The notes: generated by a model from the letters alone, not told the origin. DNA of 64,000 nt from Sacculina carcini (GCA_916048095.2 OU696596.1:1675195-1739194); one strand, 5' to 3'; counted from the first letter of the stretch, positions 24,568-56,929 are shown. A program made the numbers and translations.

Positions 24568-24720
24568 TATTATTATTATTATTAATTACAGGCAAATCCA
24601 GTAGCATGGGGGAAGAGTGCAAGCACTATTACCACCCTAAGGTGGCCCCATGTACCGGAAGCGCCCAAAAGATTCAGAGAGAAAGAGAGTTCGAAAAGAA
24701 AAAAGTGTAAAAAAGTCTAG
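24568..24720 (+). mobile_element. ATT-tailed repeat, family 2, copy 2
   Basis: (ATT)n AATTACAGGCAAATCC, then AGTAGCATGGGGGAAGAGTG, ACCACCCTAAGGTGGCCCCA and AAGATTCAGAGAGAAAGAGA. ACCACCCTAAGGTGG is an internal near-palindrome. Confidence 0.75.
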
Positions 24721-25318
24721 AAAGAACTCTAGAAAAGTCTAGAACTCTAGAAAGTCTGAAGTAGAATTCAGCTAATAATGTAGTAGATTTCAATAGGTCA
24801 ATTACAAACACTCTTCGGCTCAATCGTCACTTTCTAACAGACTCAAAAATTACTCCCACCTCGAAGAAACATGGAATAACACACAGATCGCGCAAACAGC
24901 CAAAAATAACTTCTCCTGGCACGTGATGTATTATCTATTGCACCTCGGTTCAGTGAGAGGTGAGGGTGATAGAGCAGCACCGCCAGTCCTGACAGCTCTC
25001 ATATCTGGCTTTTGTCATACACTCCAGCACGCGCACAACACAATACCACTCGATCCCCTCGACTCGAGTGTGGGTCCCCTTCACATCTCCTTGTTGTTGT
25101 TCCCTATACTCGCCTTTCTCTGCCTCTCTTACATATTCCATTCTCTCTTCCTTCTCTTCTCTAGCACTATCGCTTCCATCCACTCTTCTATCGCTTCTAC
25201 TATTCTCTCTACCGTTCTCTTGCGTTTACCATTTTCTATTTCATTCTAATGCGTGGCCAGGCGTGTTCTCTCAATACAATTATAATCTCGACCGCGGCAG
25301 ATATGGCACAGATGGAGA

Positions 25319-25353
<35 letters not shown>

Positions 25354-25974
25354 GCATACAGAGGTGCTGTTTCAGCAGTACAGAAGCTGCTACCACTGCT
25401 GATGGTGATGTGTGTGGTGACTATGATCAAAAACAAGCTCTCGAGCATCGTTCAACTCAGCACGTGTGTCTCCTCCCCTTCTCTCGCTGTGTGTGTGTGT
25501 GTGTATCTCGCCATCTAGTGCACTCAGCATATTACACGCCCACACACACACACACGATCATCCCCCCCAGTTGAGTCATCAGGACAGGAAAATGCAAGCA
25601 GAACATTATGCCCATTCAGAGGAGGATGGAGGAACGTCGAAAATATACATTAATTAATGATAAGTTTTTAGTTATATTCCCTGATTGAAATTACAGGCGA
25701 AAATGTTGGATAGGCGCTGATATTCAGAGGTGTCCACTAATATACATCACGTGAATGTGGTTATATTTTTGTGAGAGAAACTTGTTTGATGTCCTTGGAA
25801 ACATCTTGGATACCACAAACAAACAATCATTGAAAAATACAAGTCTATTGATATGTTAATTACTGAAGAAAAAATATAATCACTTCCCAAAAAAATACAA
25901 CGGTCATATTGGTAAGAATTTAAAGATTCAATTTTGCGAAATACATTTTAGATCTGTCTAAAAACACAGACTTG

Positions 25975-26017
<43 letters not shown>

Positions 26018-26596
26018 TAGACACTTAGGAGGTATTGATTTTCCGTTTTTTGCTGTCTAGATGGTTGTGGTGATGGTGTATCGACACAGAATCAGAGCAG
26101 AAAAACAGGAAGCACCTTATCGACACACACACACACCTGTCAATACTGCATTGCAGCTATTGCTACAAGTTCAATAACCTCACCCACACATTACGAACAT
26201 TCCTATATCTCTGTTTGTGTGTATGTGTGTGTGTGTGTGTACATGACTATGCAATAAAATTGAGCGTAAATTTTATGTTTTTGTATGTTCGCCTGTTCGT
26301 GCAAGTGTGTGTTTGTGTGTGTGTGTGTGTGTATCAGACGTATGGTATCATAACACACATATATACCCACACATATATAGTGATATTGGTGTGGTGTGTG
26401 TATTTATGTACACTCATTGTGTTGTGTTATTTTCAGATGTTCAGCTGTTCGTCTTACTTATTCGCAAAATCGGTGGAAGCAGCATTCAAAAATGGCCGTT
26501 CTGAAATCAAAATCAAAAACAAAAACGAAAACAAAAAACGCGAGAAAATCACGAGAAATAATGCACCCATCACAAACACGTGTTTTCTTACCACAT

Positions 26597-28002
26597 GGTG
26601 TCGTGTCAGTGGTGTCGTGTCAGTGATGTCGTGTCAGTGGTGTCGTGTCAGTAGTGTTGTGTCAGTGGTGTCGTGTCAGTGATGTTGTGTCAGTGGTGTC
26701 GTGTCAGTGATGTTGTGTCAGTGGTGTCGTGTCAGTGGTGTCGTGTCAGTGGTGTCGTGTCAGTGGTGTCTTGTCAGTGGTGTCGTGTCAGTGATGTCGT
26801 GTCAGTGGTGTCGTGTCAGTGGTGTCTTGTCAGTGATGTCGTGTCAGTGGTGTCGTGTCAGTGGTGTCGTGTCAGTGGTGTCGTGTCAGTAGTGTCGTGT
26901 CAGTAGTGTTGTGTCAGTGATGTCGTGTCAGTGGTGTCGTGTCAGTGATGTCGTGTCAGTGATGTCGTGTCAGTGGTGTAGTGTCAGTGATGTCGTGTTA
27001 GTGATGTCGTGTCAGTGGTGTCGTGTCAGTGGTGTCGTGTCAGTGATGTCGTGTCAGTGATGTCGTGTCAGTAGTGTTGTGTCAGTGGTGTCGTGTCAGT
27101 GATGTTGTGTCAGTGGTGTCGTGTCAGTGGTGTCGTGTCAGTAGTGTTGTGTCAGTGGTGTCGTGTCAGTGGTGTCGTGTCAGTGGTGTCTTGTCAGTGA
27201 TGTCGTGTCAGTGGTGTCGTGTCAGTGGTGTCGTGTCAGTGGTGTCGTGTCAGTAGTGTCGTGTCAGTAGTGTTGTGTCAGTGATGTCGTGTCAGTGGTG
27301 TCGTGTCAGTGATGTCGTGTCAGTGATGTCGTGTCAGTGGTGTAGTGTCAGTGATGTCGTGTTAGTGATGTCGTGTCAGTGGTGTCGTGTCAGTGGTGTC
27401 GTGTCAGTGATGTCGTGTCAGTGATGTCGTGTCAGTGGTGTCGTGTCAGTGGTGTCGTGTCAGTGATGTTGTGTCAGTGGTGTCGTGTCAGTGATGTTGT
27501 GTCAGTGATGTCGTGTCAGTGGTGTAGTGTCAGTGGTGTCGTGTCAATAGTGTCGTGTCAGTGGTGTCGTGTCAGTGGTGTCGTGTCAGTGATGTCTTGT
27601 CAGTGATGTAGTGTCAGTGGTGTCGTGTCAGTGATGTCGTGTTAGTGGTGTCGTGTCAGTGGTGTCGTGTCAGTGGTGTCGTGTCAATGGTGTCGTGTCA
27701 GTGATGTCGTGTCAGTGATGTCGTGTCAGTGATGTCGTGTCAGTGGTGTCGTGTCAGTGGTGTCGTGTCAGTGATGTCGTGTCAGTGATGTCGTGTCAGT
27801 GATGTCGTGTCAGTGTTGTCGTGTCAGTGGTGTCGTGTCCGTGGTGTCGTGTCAGTGATGTTGTGTTAGTGGTGTCGTGTCAGTGGTGTCGTGTCAGTGG
27901 TGTTGTGTCAGTGGTGTCGTGTCAGTGGTGTCTTGTCAGTGATGTCGTGTCAGTGATGTAGTGTCAGTGATGTCGTGTCAGTGGTGTCGTGTCAGTGATG
28001 GC
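26597..28002 (-). repeat. 14-bp satellite array, reverse arm
   Basis: About 100 copies of TGTCGTGTCAGTGA/G, the exact reverse complement of the unit at 21092-23514. A marker variant (GGTGTAGTGTCAG) recurs 364 bases apart (26976 and 27340), exactly 26 units, so blocks were duplicated here too. Confidence 0.95.
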
Positions 28003-28151
28003 GACACTCAATACGACAGATATGTCATTCGTATCGATCCACGCCAAAAACACATACACCCACACCCACGCATGCACTCATTCACTGAGATAAATGGAAA
28101 AAGAGAGAGCGAAGAGACAAAACGAGGTTAAGAGGAGAGGGTGAAGTATAA

Positions 28152-28198
<47 letters not shown>

Positions 28199-28814
28199 TG
28201 AGCACTAGACACTAACAATCAGACCAAACAAACACACAAACAAACACACACACACACAAGACATAATGTGTGCTAATGTCCCCAACACACGCACACGCAT
28301 AAGTACACTCACAATCAGCAAGCACGCGCAATACACAGAATCAACACTTATATATATATATATATATATTCCGTGCCTCTTTTGTATAACAAAATATAAT
28401 ACGAGTATAACTTGATTCTCTATAACTTATTGAACTTCTATAACTTCTCTATAACTTCTATAATTTATTGATTCTAGAATAATTTCTCGGATAACTTGAT
28501 TTTAACATGAATAGGAGAGGAATTTTTTTTATTATTTTCCCTACATTATACGTTTTTTCCATATATAACGTAGATGAAACATAAGCTGTTGATAAAATTA
28601 GAAAGGAGAAATATATTTTCGGGATTCGATAGAACCCTGGAAAAATCAAAAATAATTTCCCGCATATAATATAAAACCATTGTAAAATTGCTAATTCGTT
28701 TCAATTGGTAGTTCTTGTGTGACGAGAAGTGGAGCATAATCGTGAAGATTAGAAGACAGAAGAGGAGACAATAACGAAGATGTCAACGAACCAAACGAGA
28801 CAGCACAAGAAGTG

Positions 28815-29058
28815 TGTCAAACACACACACACTGACACATACTGACACAAACTGATACATACTGATACATACTGATACACACTGACACACACAAGCTGAT
28901 ACACACTGACACATACTGATACACACACATACACATATACACTGACACACTGACACACACACACACTGACACAAGCTGACACACACACACATACACACAC
29001 ACACACACACACTAACACAAACTGACACACATACACTGACACAAACACTGACACAAAT

Positions 29059-29130
<72 letters not shown>

Positions 29131-29141
29131 ACACTGACACT

Positions 29142-29213
<72 letters not shown>

Positions 29214-29300
29214 GATACACTGACACACACAAACACACACACACACTGAAACACACACACACTGACACACACACACACACACACTGACAACCTGACACAT
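28815..29300. repeat. CA tract with CACTGA interruptions
   Basis: ACTGATACAT and ACTGACACAC phrases lead into a mostly pure (AC)n run at 29059-29209. No coding content. Confidence 0.95.
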
Positions 29301-29433
29301 AATCAGGACGTAAAGGAAAGGCAGTAGCGGAAACACTTGGCTAGTAGCCCAGTCTAGTCAGTCATGTATGTTGTGATGTGTGATGAGACGGCTATCTCTT
29401 GAGCGACACCATTCTAGACAACAACGTCTAGAA

Positions 29434-29721
29434 CAGGAGTTCCCCAACTAGGGGGCGCGAGGAGGATACAAGGGGGGCGTGACGTCATCTGCTAAAAATT
29501 ATTTTTCAATTAGAATAATAAAATCATTGAAAGAACAAATATCTGTCATTACATTCATGCAAAGTATAATAACAGCAGTCACTGCATCCGTTTCTATCAA
29601 GCTAGTTCTATTTACACGTAGATATACATATGAATCAGTTCATATGAAAAAAGGCAGTGGGGTCGTGCGGTTCTACTGGAAGCAAAAAGGGGCGTCAGCT
29701 AAGATAGTTTGGAAACCACTG
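29434..29721 (+). mobile_element. hAT-like non-autonomous element with 8-bp target-site duplication
   Basis: The left end is CAGGAGTTCCCCAACTA; the right end read inward is CAGTGGTTTCCAAACTA. The flanks are GTCTAGAA (29426-29433) and GTCTCGAA (29722-29729), an 8-base duplication with one mismatch. Inverted CAGNGGTTCCCAAC termini and an 8-bp duplication are the hAT hallmark. At 288 bases it codes for nothing. Confidence 0.85.
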
Positions 29722-30142
29722 GTCTCGAACGATGAAAACGAAGATGAAACTATGAAAGAACAAACATAGCAGATAGTAAGGTGGTAGGAGGAATAAGCAA
29801 CAAAGAAACTGGAACTAACACAGAACGAAGATATAAAATAGAAAGAAGATACAAAATGGAACAAAACTAAACAGTCTAACAAATGTAGAAGAAAGAACGA
29901 TATAAGCAACGAGATATAAATAAGATAGAAGATTGTACGAAAATATAAAGAGGACAGACGATATATAAAGACAACTAAATAGCGAGTATAGCGACGACAA
30001 AACAAAAATAAAAGTCAGAAAGACGATTAAAATAAATACAACATCAACGCAACATATTGTATAATAAGTGCAAACCTAACACTGCACTGAACAACCTAAC
30101 AACCTAATCCCACACAACCAGCCGTTATATTTCACCTGGTGT

Positions 30143-30540
30143 GTTCTTACTAGTTGTTCTTACTAGTTGTCTTCGCAGTAATGAGTCAGACAGGCTCGTG
30201 ACTGCCGCCTTCCAGTTGTCATATGTCTTGTTAAACAGTTGTGTCGTTGGTTGGTGTACTACGTCGCTTGGTAACCTATTCCATCTATCTACTTGTATTT
30301 ATCATCTATCTACATCTATTTGGGAAACTATATTTTTGGATGACGTTTTTAATCCTGCGTTTTTGTAGGCCAAAACTGTGATTCCTATTAGATTTTGAGA
30401 ATTGAAACAACTTCTGATTTTCCATTTTATCCTTCCCCGTAAGACATCTATAAACTGATATTAAATCCCCTCTAACTCTCCTTTCTTCTAGCGTTGTCAA
30501 ACCTAACTTTTTTAGTCTGTCGAAATATGCCAAATGTTTG
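30143..30540 (-). mobile_element. CR1-like LINE 3' end with reverse-transcriptase C-terminal remnant
   Basis: A minus-strand frame from 30533 reads AYFDRLKKLGLTTLEERRVR, GDLISVYRCLTGKD and, later, KYSFPNRC. LEERRxRGDLI...G is the conserved tail of CR1/L2-clade ORF2 proteins. The 3' end carries two copies of AACTAGTAAGAAC, a 13-base tail repeat. There is no RT core, so it is dead. Confidence 0.75.
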
Positions 30541-30801
30541 ATGCTTCCTAAAATTTTTGTGGCTGATTTCTGTACCTTCTCCAGTTTTTTAATATGTTTT
30601 TGTTAATGTGGACTCCAAACAATTTCTGCATATTCTGCATGAATTTCTGCAATTTCTGCATGTGTGTGTGTGTATGCATGTGTGTGTGGCTTGCGAATGA
30701 GAGCGCGTGCACCGTGACATCTCACACTCCCACGAGATTAGTCAACTATATAACCTATCTCAATTATTCCTACCGTGTTCCCACAGCAACGCTTGTGTGT
30801 A

Positions 30802-30867
<66 letters not shown>

Positions 30868-31849
30868 GCTTCAATCAATAAACACACACACACACACATA
30901 GAACTCTGATAAAAGTTCAAGATTATTGACCTGCTAGAGATATTGTGGTTACGGAGCGCCAAGATTTCGCACAAAATTCAACCTTGCTTGTATGTGTGTG
31001 TGTGTGTGTGGGCGTAAGTGTGAATTGTTGAGTGGAACAATGCAATTTAGCGGCGTGCGCGAGCTAACACAGCAGAAATGAACACAGCTGACCTTAATGA
31101 CCTTGAACTCTACACAACCCCAACACAACACTATGGGATACGATCAGTTCTGGTGCAGTATGGAGAAAATGAGCAAAGCAGACATAAACCTCACACACAC
31201 ACACACACACATACATTCACCAATGATAAAGTTATCCACCGAACATGATACCGTAATATAATGATAGAAGGTAGGGGTAGAGAAGCAGAACATAACACCC
31301 AAAAAGCAAGCGGAATATGCTATATATGCGACGAAATTGGTTTTTATATACCTTAATAACTATTCTCAATTTAAGCGTAAATTCAGGGACAATCAGAAAC
31401 ATCCTAAAACACGTGCTTATAAGCCAAATAATCCGCGTATTTTATATAACGATTCAGAAATACATTATAATTTAAAACAGCAAAAACAAGAATATGAATT
31501 AGACGAAAACAAAATGAGGGTGAGAATAAGACAAGAAAAATAAATATAAAAATGAATGAGAATTACATAAAGAATATAGATATAGACACAGAACAAGATA
31601 TATATTCTTATATTCATACTTCCCTATAGAAACATTCTGTAATGGAAAACAACAAACACCTGCTCAGATTCTCAGAAAGCTATAGAAAAAAACTCCGCTC
31701 TGACATTGTATGACGGTTCTTGAAGATTCTCACCTTTATGTGTGTTTGAGTTTCACGTAGAAGATATGGCCAAAAATAAACCCCGTACGAAAACACATTA
31801 AATCACTTCACATAAGACAAACACAAACACAAAAGTACACTAGCATATG

Positions 31850-32190
31850 ACCGCGTACAAGTAACACTGCTCCCCACGCGCACCAACACCTTCACAGCAC
31901 GAGCTTGCGTCATGCACTGCCTCGCGAGCTTGGTGCAGCGGCGAGAATTGAGCGAGCAGAAATTTTGGCACGAGCGCTGGCCAACGAATATTGTAGCGCG
32001 TGGCTGGAAGGCACTATAAAAGATTACCGGTATTACTTTTGAACACGTTCCGTGCAAGGAAACTCACGCAATATGCAGCCATGAATGCGCAGGCATTGTC
32101 GCAAATTTGTGCAACATTTTTGGCGGTAAAACGTGGGAGCAGAAAAAACGTTAACCCAAGACCAGAAAAATATTCTTTGTTAATGTGTTG
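31850..32190 (+). promoter_or_regulatory. GC/CpG-rich segment with TATAAAA and a short following ATG frame
   Basis: Within AT-rich DNA, 31850-32160 is CpG-rich (CACGAGCGCTGGCCAACG, GTAGCGCGTGG). ACTATAAAAGA lies at about 32012, and 65 bases later a frame MNAQALSQICATFLA is followed by GTAAAA, a possible donor; read through it stops after 36 codons. It could be the promoter and first exon of an unknown transcript. No product is recognised. Confidence 0.25.
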
Positions 32191-32380
32191 ATTTATTTTG
32201 ACAATTTGAGGAATGGCTAATCCCTGAAATAAAAATATTTGATTGAAAATAGGTTTCAATATTTATTTTGTATTTCCATTGCATGAACTTGAATTTTTGC
32301 CACTTTTGATTTTATAGTGGAGTGTAACTTAATTGATATGAAGTTTAACAATTTTCAGCAGCGATGTTTTTACTGAATTT

Positions 32381-32830
32381 TTGTCATGTTTTGAAAATAA
32401 CCAAATCCTTGATAATCCATTCTTTACTAGCGCATTGGAAGCTACCTTGGAAGAGAGAAGAACCAGAGGAGACATGATTGAAGCTTTCAAAATTGTGAAG
32501 GGATTTGATAAAGTTGGAGGTGGAAATTTACTACGAGTAGCACCGAGAGACCAGTTCGTGGAAACAAGAGGGCATAGTCTGAAGCATGTTAAGCCACGAC
32601 ACAGAACAAGCAAAAGAAATAAGTTTTTTACATCGAGAGTTGTGAATAAATGGAATAGTCTCATTGAGGAAGAAGTCAGCAGTACCAGTGTTAATAGATT
32701 TAAAAACAGTTATGACCAGTTTGAGACTATAAGAAAAACACAGAGAAGAGGTACCATTTATGAGCTATGACTTTCTTGCCTCTTTACTATCACTAAGGTA
32801 AGCAATCACTAAGGTAAGCATATATAATAC
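32381..32830 (+). mobile_element. CR1-like LINE 3' end, second subfamily
   Basis: A plus-strand frame encodes LEERRTRGDMIEAFKIVKG, later RGHSLKHVKPRHR and VVNKWNSLIEEEVSS, then stops at 32770. This is the C-terminal tail of a CR1/L2-type ORF2 protein. After the stop, ATCACTAAGGTAAGCA occurs twice in tandem, the typical short 3' tail repeat of this LINE group. It is 5'-truncated and non-functional. Confidence 0.8.
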
Positions 32831-33088
32831 ACACAAATTTGATTATTCGCACAAAAAGCACACAAAAACACATTTAATTTATCATTCTACATCCGACCGA
32901 TGTGCAAAATATATTTTTGTTTGTGGCTTCTACAAAAAAAACGAGAAGAAAACAAAATAGTCTTGATAAAACATTTAGCTTTTATAGTTATATTTTTTCT
33001 ATATAACACGGCGCACAAACGGCAATTGCGGCTTTTGAATGCTTGAATGCGATTTATGAGGCTTTCACATTTTGCTTTTATATTAAGA

Positions 33089-53293
<20,205 letters not shown>

Positions 53294-53406
53294 CATCGTA
53301 CCCTGGTAACTCAAGTGGTAATCTCATGCAGTATGCCAATTATTTCCTTCGTTTTGCCCAGCTGTACTTTGTTGGAATCGATTTGTGTGTGTGTGTCTGT
53401 GTGTCA

Positions 53407-53442
<36 letters not shown>

Positions 53443-53944
53443 GTGTGTGTATGTGTGTGTGTCAGTGTGTGTGTGTGTATGTGTGTTAGTGTGTGTGTGT
53501 GTCTGTGTGTGTTAGTGTGTGTGTGTTAGTGTGTGTGTGTTAGTGTGTGTCAGTGTGTGTATGTGTGTCAGTGTGTGTATGTGTGGCAGTGTATGTGTGC
53601 GTGTGTGTGTTAATATGTGTGTTAATATGTGTGTTAGTGTGTGTCAGTGTGTGTATGTGTGTTAGTGTGTGTTTGTCTGGCAGTGTATGTGTGTGTTTGT
53701 GTGTGTGTCAGTGTGTGTATGTGTGTTAGTGTGTGTTTGTCTGACAGTGTATGTGTGTGTATGTGTGTGTTAGTATGTGTGTTAATATGTGTGTTAGTGT
53801 GTGTGTGCAAATGTTGTTTGAATGAGTGCCTATATACATCAAGTCTGCTTACGAATTTACTGTGCGATTTTTTTGCTTTAAGATTTAAGATGCTAAACAA
53901 TTTTAATTTTGTCCGAATGGGTTTTTATGCTGAATACAAATAAA
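53294..53944 (+). other. EXD3 3' UTR with TG tract and polyA signal
   Basis: After the TAA at 53291-53293 the UTR carries irregular TG/TGTCAG repeats (53384-53815) and AATAAA at 53939-53944, with a T-rich run 15 bases later. TG polarity again matches the coding strand. Confidence 0.7.
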
Positions 53945-54612
53945 CTGTTGTTGAAAGTTTTTTTCCTGAGGCTCTCATATTTTATCGCGATATTTGTCAC
54001 GTGGTTATTAGTCATTATTACCTTTAAACATTATTCTTGTATTTTATATATTGAGTGCGAAGTATCCATGAGGAAATATTGAATTTATATGATACTTAAG
54101 CGTCCAACTATGAAATCTGACGAATACGAAACATTTTAAATGTCATAAAACGATAAAACAATCCAAATTAATGAAATATCGAGCAGAAATATTGGGAATC
54201 TTGAAAGGCCTCAACCTGGCAATTAAAGCTGCCTATTTTACCGCTGGGCTGACAGAGTTAATTTATTTATTATTTTAATTGTAAAGCCCCTGTTGCATCA
54301 ATTTGACCTATATACAAAAGTCTATATATATATATTTACTGTAGCCAATGTCATATTTGCGGTGAATAGTAAACATGTGTGACAAGACCGGCGCATGTTT
54401 AATTCTTCATGTGCCCCTGCATCTGAGCCTAACCTGTGCTATATGCAGTAACCAATAACAACAACAACAACAACAACTTCATGTGCAACTTCTTGTCATT
54501 CGTTTGGTTTTAACAATTTTCGGCTTCATAAGGGACGAATAACAATACACAATAATTGTTCCGTACTGTTTAACGTCAAATTTGATTGGCGAACATTGTT
54601 TTGTTGTTGAAA
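53945..54612. other. Intergenic gap between EXD3 and UQCC2
   Basis: About 670 bases of AT-rich sequence with an (ACA)n run near 54455. It must include the UQCC2 promoter, but no TATA box or other element stands out. Confidence 0.6.
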
Positions 54613-55829
54613 ATGAGCGCAGGAGTTTATCGTGGTTTTTTGAAAGTTTTGGCCGATTGGCCGATGGAAAGCTCAAAAACGGGCAGGTAATTCAGAAAAC
54701 TGTTTTATTTGAAGCCAAGTTCATGCATTTTGAGCAGCTAGCAATGATTTAGAAACATCATCCATGGAGTTGTTTAATTCGTGATGTTATAATAAATAAT
54801 TTTATAATTAATTGTGGTGTTATCGCAAAAAGCCTCTAATGTGTTTGCATTTCTTCTACAAGGTTTTTTTTTTTTTTTGATTGAGGCGCAAACTAAATTT
54901 TTTTAGGCACACATTTTATATACTTTGATACATTGATATTGATACATTTTTCAGCGTGTTGGCGTGAAATGTTTTGTTTTCAACTCCCCCTATCTGAAGG
55001 AGCTGGTAGTGCCAGTCTCACACAAAACTAACACTCGATCATCTAGTGCCCTTCTAGAACCCCGAGCAGTTTCCGAATCATCATGGTCTTCCAAATCCTT
55101 CCAATACATTGCCCCCCGTCTGTTCAATAAACTTCCGCGTTCAATTAAATCTTCCAGCTCCTATAAATCTTTCAGCAGCAAATTATATAAATATCTTTTG
55201 GATGTGTACATAGATTCTTGATGCATGCATTTTCAGAAGATGTATTTTCATTTGTGTGTACATTGTGTGATTTGTATGTATGTTTTCATCCATGCCAATA
55301 CTTTGTTGTATAAAGTGGCAATACATTTCTGATTTTGGCGTTCGTGAAATGTGTGGCGTGTCAGGGATCTGGGACAGTATTTGCGTCAGTGTTTGTCTGC
55401 CGAGTTTCGTCACGGCGAGACGTCGTCTGTCGACGTTGCGCATTGTCAGGGCCAGCTGGACAGTCTCAAACGAATCGTCTCTGACTTTCATCTACAGCAA
55501 AACCCGCGACATGGAACATGTGTGTAACATTAAAAACACATTTTAAGTGAATGAAACTATATGTATTAAATGACAGGCGCGCGTGGGACACCGCTATCCC
55601 ACGCGCGCATACAAGACCACACCGCCAACACGACTCTGCATACACATCCTAACATCTCAACACGACACCCGATCACCACCACGTCATATCTAGAACTCAT
55701 CATGCAGATGCCGCATTGCAGACATGCATTGTGCAAACGCTGCACTTTGCAAACACATTCACATTCACACACATTACATTAGGTAGATATTCATGTAGCG
55801 CCCTACACCTAGAGGGTCTCTAGGGCGCT

Positions 55830-55865
<36 letters not shown>

Positions 55866-56878
55866 CGAAAACCTCACAATGTACTACAAAGTAATCTTCT
55901 CACGTGGCGTACGCTCAAACGAGCTCAATCTAACTCGTAATGGTCTGAGTTCGCTGGGGTTTCCTAGGAGCTCAGAGTTTTAGGAACTGAACTCTCGAGA
56001 GTCAGAGGTTCCTGAGGTTCGAATCCTGGTTCGGGTTCTTTTATAATAGCACATCTGGGAAACACAGACGTAATGCTCTTCCTGTTTTTTTAGTCTAAAT
56101 GTAAATATTCAGTTTGATTACAGTGTCAGCATTTGGTGTAGTATTCATATGCTCAGTTGAATAAGCTGCAACCTTTGCCACTTCAATTGCAGAGTAACTC
56201 TCGAAGCCTCGAAGTAAAAGTGCACGCGCATGTGTATATGAATAAATATAAATGAAAAAAATAAAAATAAATAGAACACAAATAGATGTACTAGTGTACA
56301 CATACATGTACTAGTGTACACATACATGTACTAGTGTACACACACATACACTAGTGTACACACACACACACATGTACTAGCGTACACACACGTGTACTAG
56401 TGTACGCACACATGTACTGGTGTACACATACATGTACTAGTGTACACACATGTACTAGTAAACACACATGTACTAGTGTACACCCACACACATGTACTAG
56501 TGTACACCCACATGTACTAGTGTACACACACATGTACTAGTGTACACACACATGTACTAGTACTAGTGTACACACACATGTACTAGTACTAGTGTACACA
56601 CACACACACATGTACTAGTGTACACACACACACACATGTACTAGTGTACACACATATTTACTAGTACATGTGTGTGTATGAATCAATATTACACATACAC
56701 CCACATGTACTAGTACTAGTGTAAATGTGTGTGTCTGTTTTGTTTAGCTTCGGCGACGGGCATGAGTCGAGATGAGTGTGAACAGAGCATATCCAACCAA
56801 ACACTGCAGTATTACCACCAGGCTAGCAAAACCCCAATGAACAGACTGAAACTCACACTGAAGTGGCTGTTCAAATGA
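54613..56878 (+). CDS. UQCC2: UQCC2, mitochondrial complex III assembly factor, complete gene
   Basis: Three exons join in phase: 54613-54686, 55365-55519 and 56748-56878 (TGA), 360 bases and 119 residues; human UQCC2 is about 126. The start MSAGVYRGFLKVLADWPMES corresponds to human [20 protein letters not shown]. Exon 2 opens DLGQYLRQCLSAEFRHGE, matching DLGAYLRQRVAQAFREGE, and exon 3 has SRDECEQSISNQTLQYY, matching SLEEYKLILSTDTL. UQCC2 works with UQCC1 on newly made cytochrome b in the mitochondrial matrix/inner membrane. The ATG has A at -3. Donors are GGCAG|GTAATT and AACAT|GTGTGT, the latter weak. A possible polyA signal is AATAAA at 57359. Confidence 0.93.
54955..55224 (+). mobile_element. 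LINE reverse-transcriptase C-terminal remnant in UQCC2 intron 1
   Basis: A frame ending TGA at 55224 reads NSPYLKELVVPVSHKTNTRS, then SFQYIAPRLFNKLPRSIKSS and YKSFSSKLYKYLLDVY. The pattern P.LWN.LP..IR...S...FK..LK..L is the usual end of a non-LTR retrotransposon ORF2 protein, of a different clade from the CR1-like tails here. The RT core is absent. Confidence 0.7.
55577..55608. repeat. Perfect 12-bp GC-rich hairpin
   Basis: GCGCGCGTGGGA - CACCGCTA - TCCCACGCGCGC. Strikingly GC-rich in AT-rich DNA and only 58 bases after the UQCC2 exon 2 donor. Confidence 0.85.
55767..55835 (+). repeat. Hairpin element with GAGGGTCT loop, copy 3
   Basis: CATTACATTA, then TGTAGCGCCCTACACCTAGA and GGGTCTCTAGGGCGCTA. 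The stem GCGCCCTA/TAGGGCGC differs from copies 1 and 4 on both sides, yet pairing is kept. Confidence 0.65.
56284..56725. repeat. Minisatellite of ACATGTACTAGTGTACACAC units
   Basis: About 22 units of 16-26 bases, each with the palindromic core GTACTAGTGTAC or TGTACTAGTGTACA, separated by variable CA runs. It ends about 25 bases before the UQCC2 exon 3 acceptor. Confidence 0.9.
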
Positions 56879-56929
56879 GCGCGTGCACAGGTGCCTTTAC
56901 CTGCCTCTAACTGTGATCACTAACAACCT

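Larger units (their letters stand above)
18712..33088. other. Gene-poor spacer between PLEKHH and EXD3
   Basis: No conserved coding exon is supported in 14.4 kb. PLEKHH upstream or UTR exons may lie here. Contents are listed separately: SINE nest, MITE, opposed 14-bp arrays, hAT-like element, CR1-like tails and CA/TG tracts. In contrast to the gene bodies, TG and CA tracts are mixed here (TG at 19590, 19980, 20450, 20900, 26220, 30790; CA at 25320, 25980, 28155, 29060). Confidence 0.6.
55520..56747 (+). other. UQCC2 intron 2
   Basis: It holds the GC hairpin (55577-55608), a GAGGGTCT hairpin element (55767-55835), (CA)n (55832-55863), a box-B-like GGTTCGAATCC near 56018 and the ACTAGT minisatellite (56284-56725). 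Confidence 0.75.

Noticed and set aside
24950..25530. Open frames on both strands in a CT-rich segment
   Set aside because: Composition is driven by CT/GA richness and CA tracts; I found no splice-consistent partner exon or recognised motif.
55980..56035. tRNA (box B GGTTCGAATCC near 56018)
   Set aside because: I could not fold a good acceptor or T stem around it; at most a tRNA relic.
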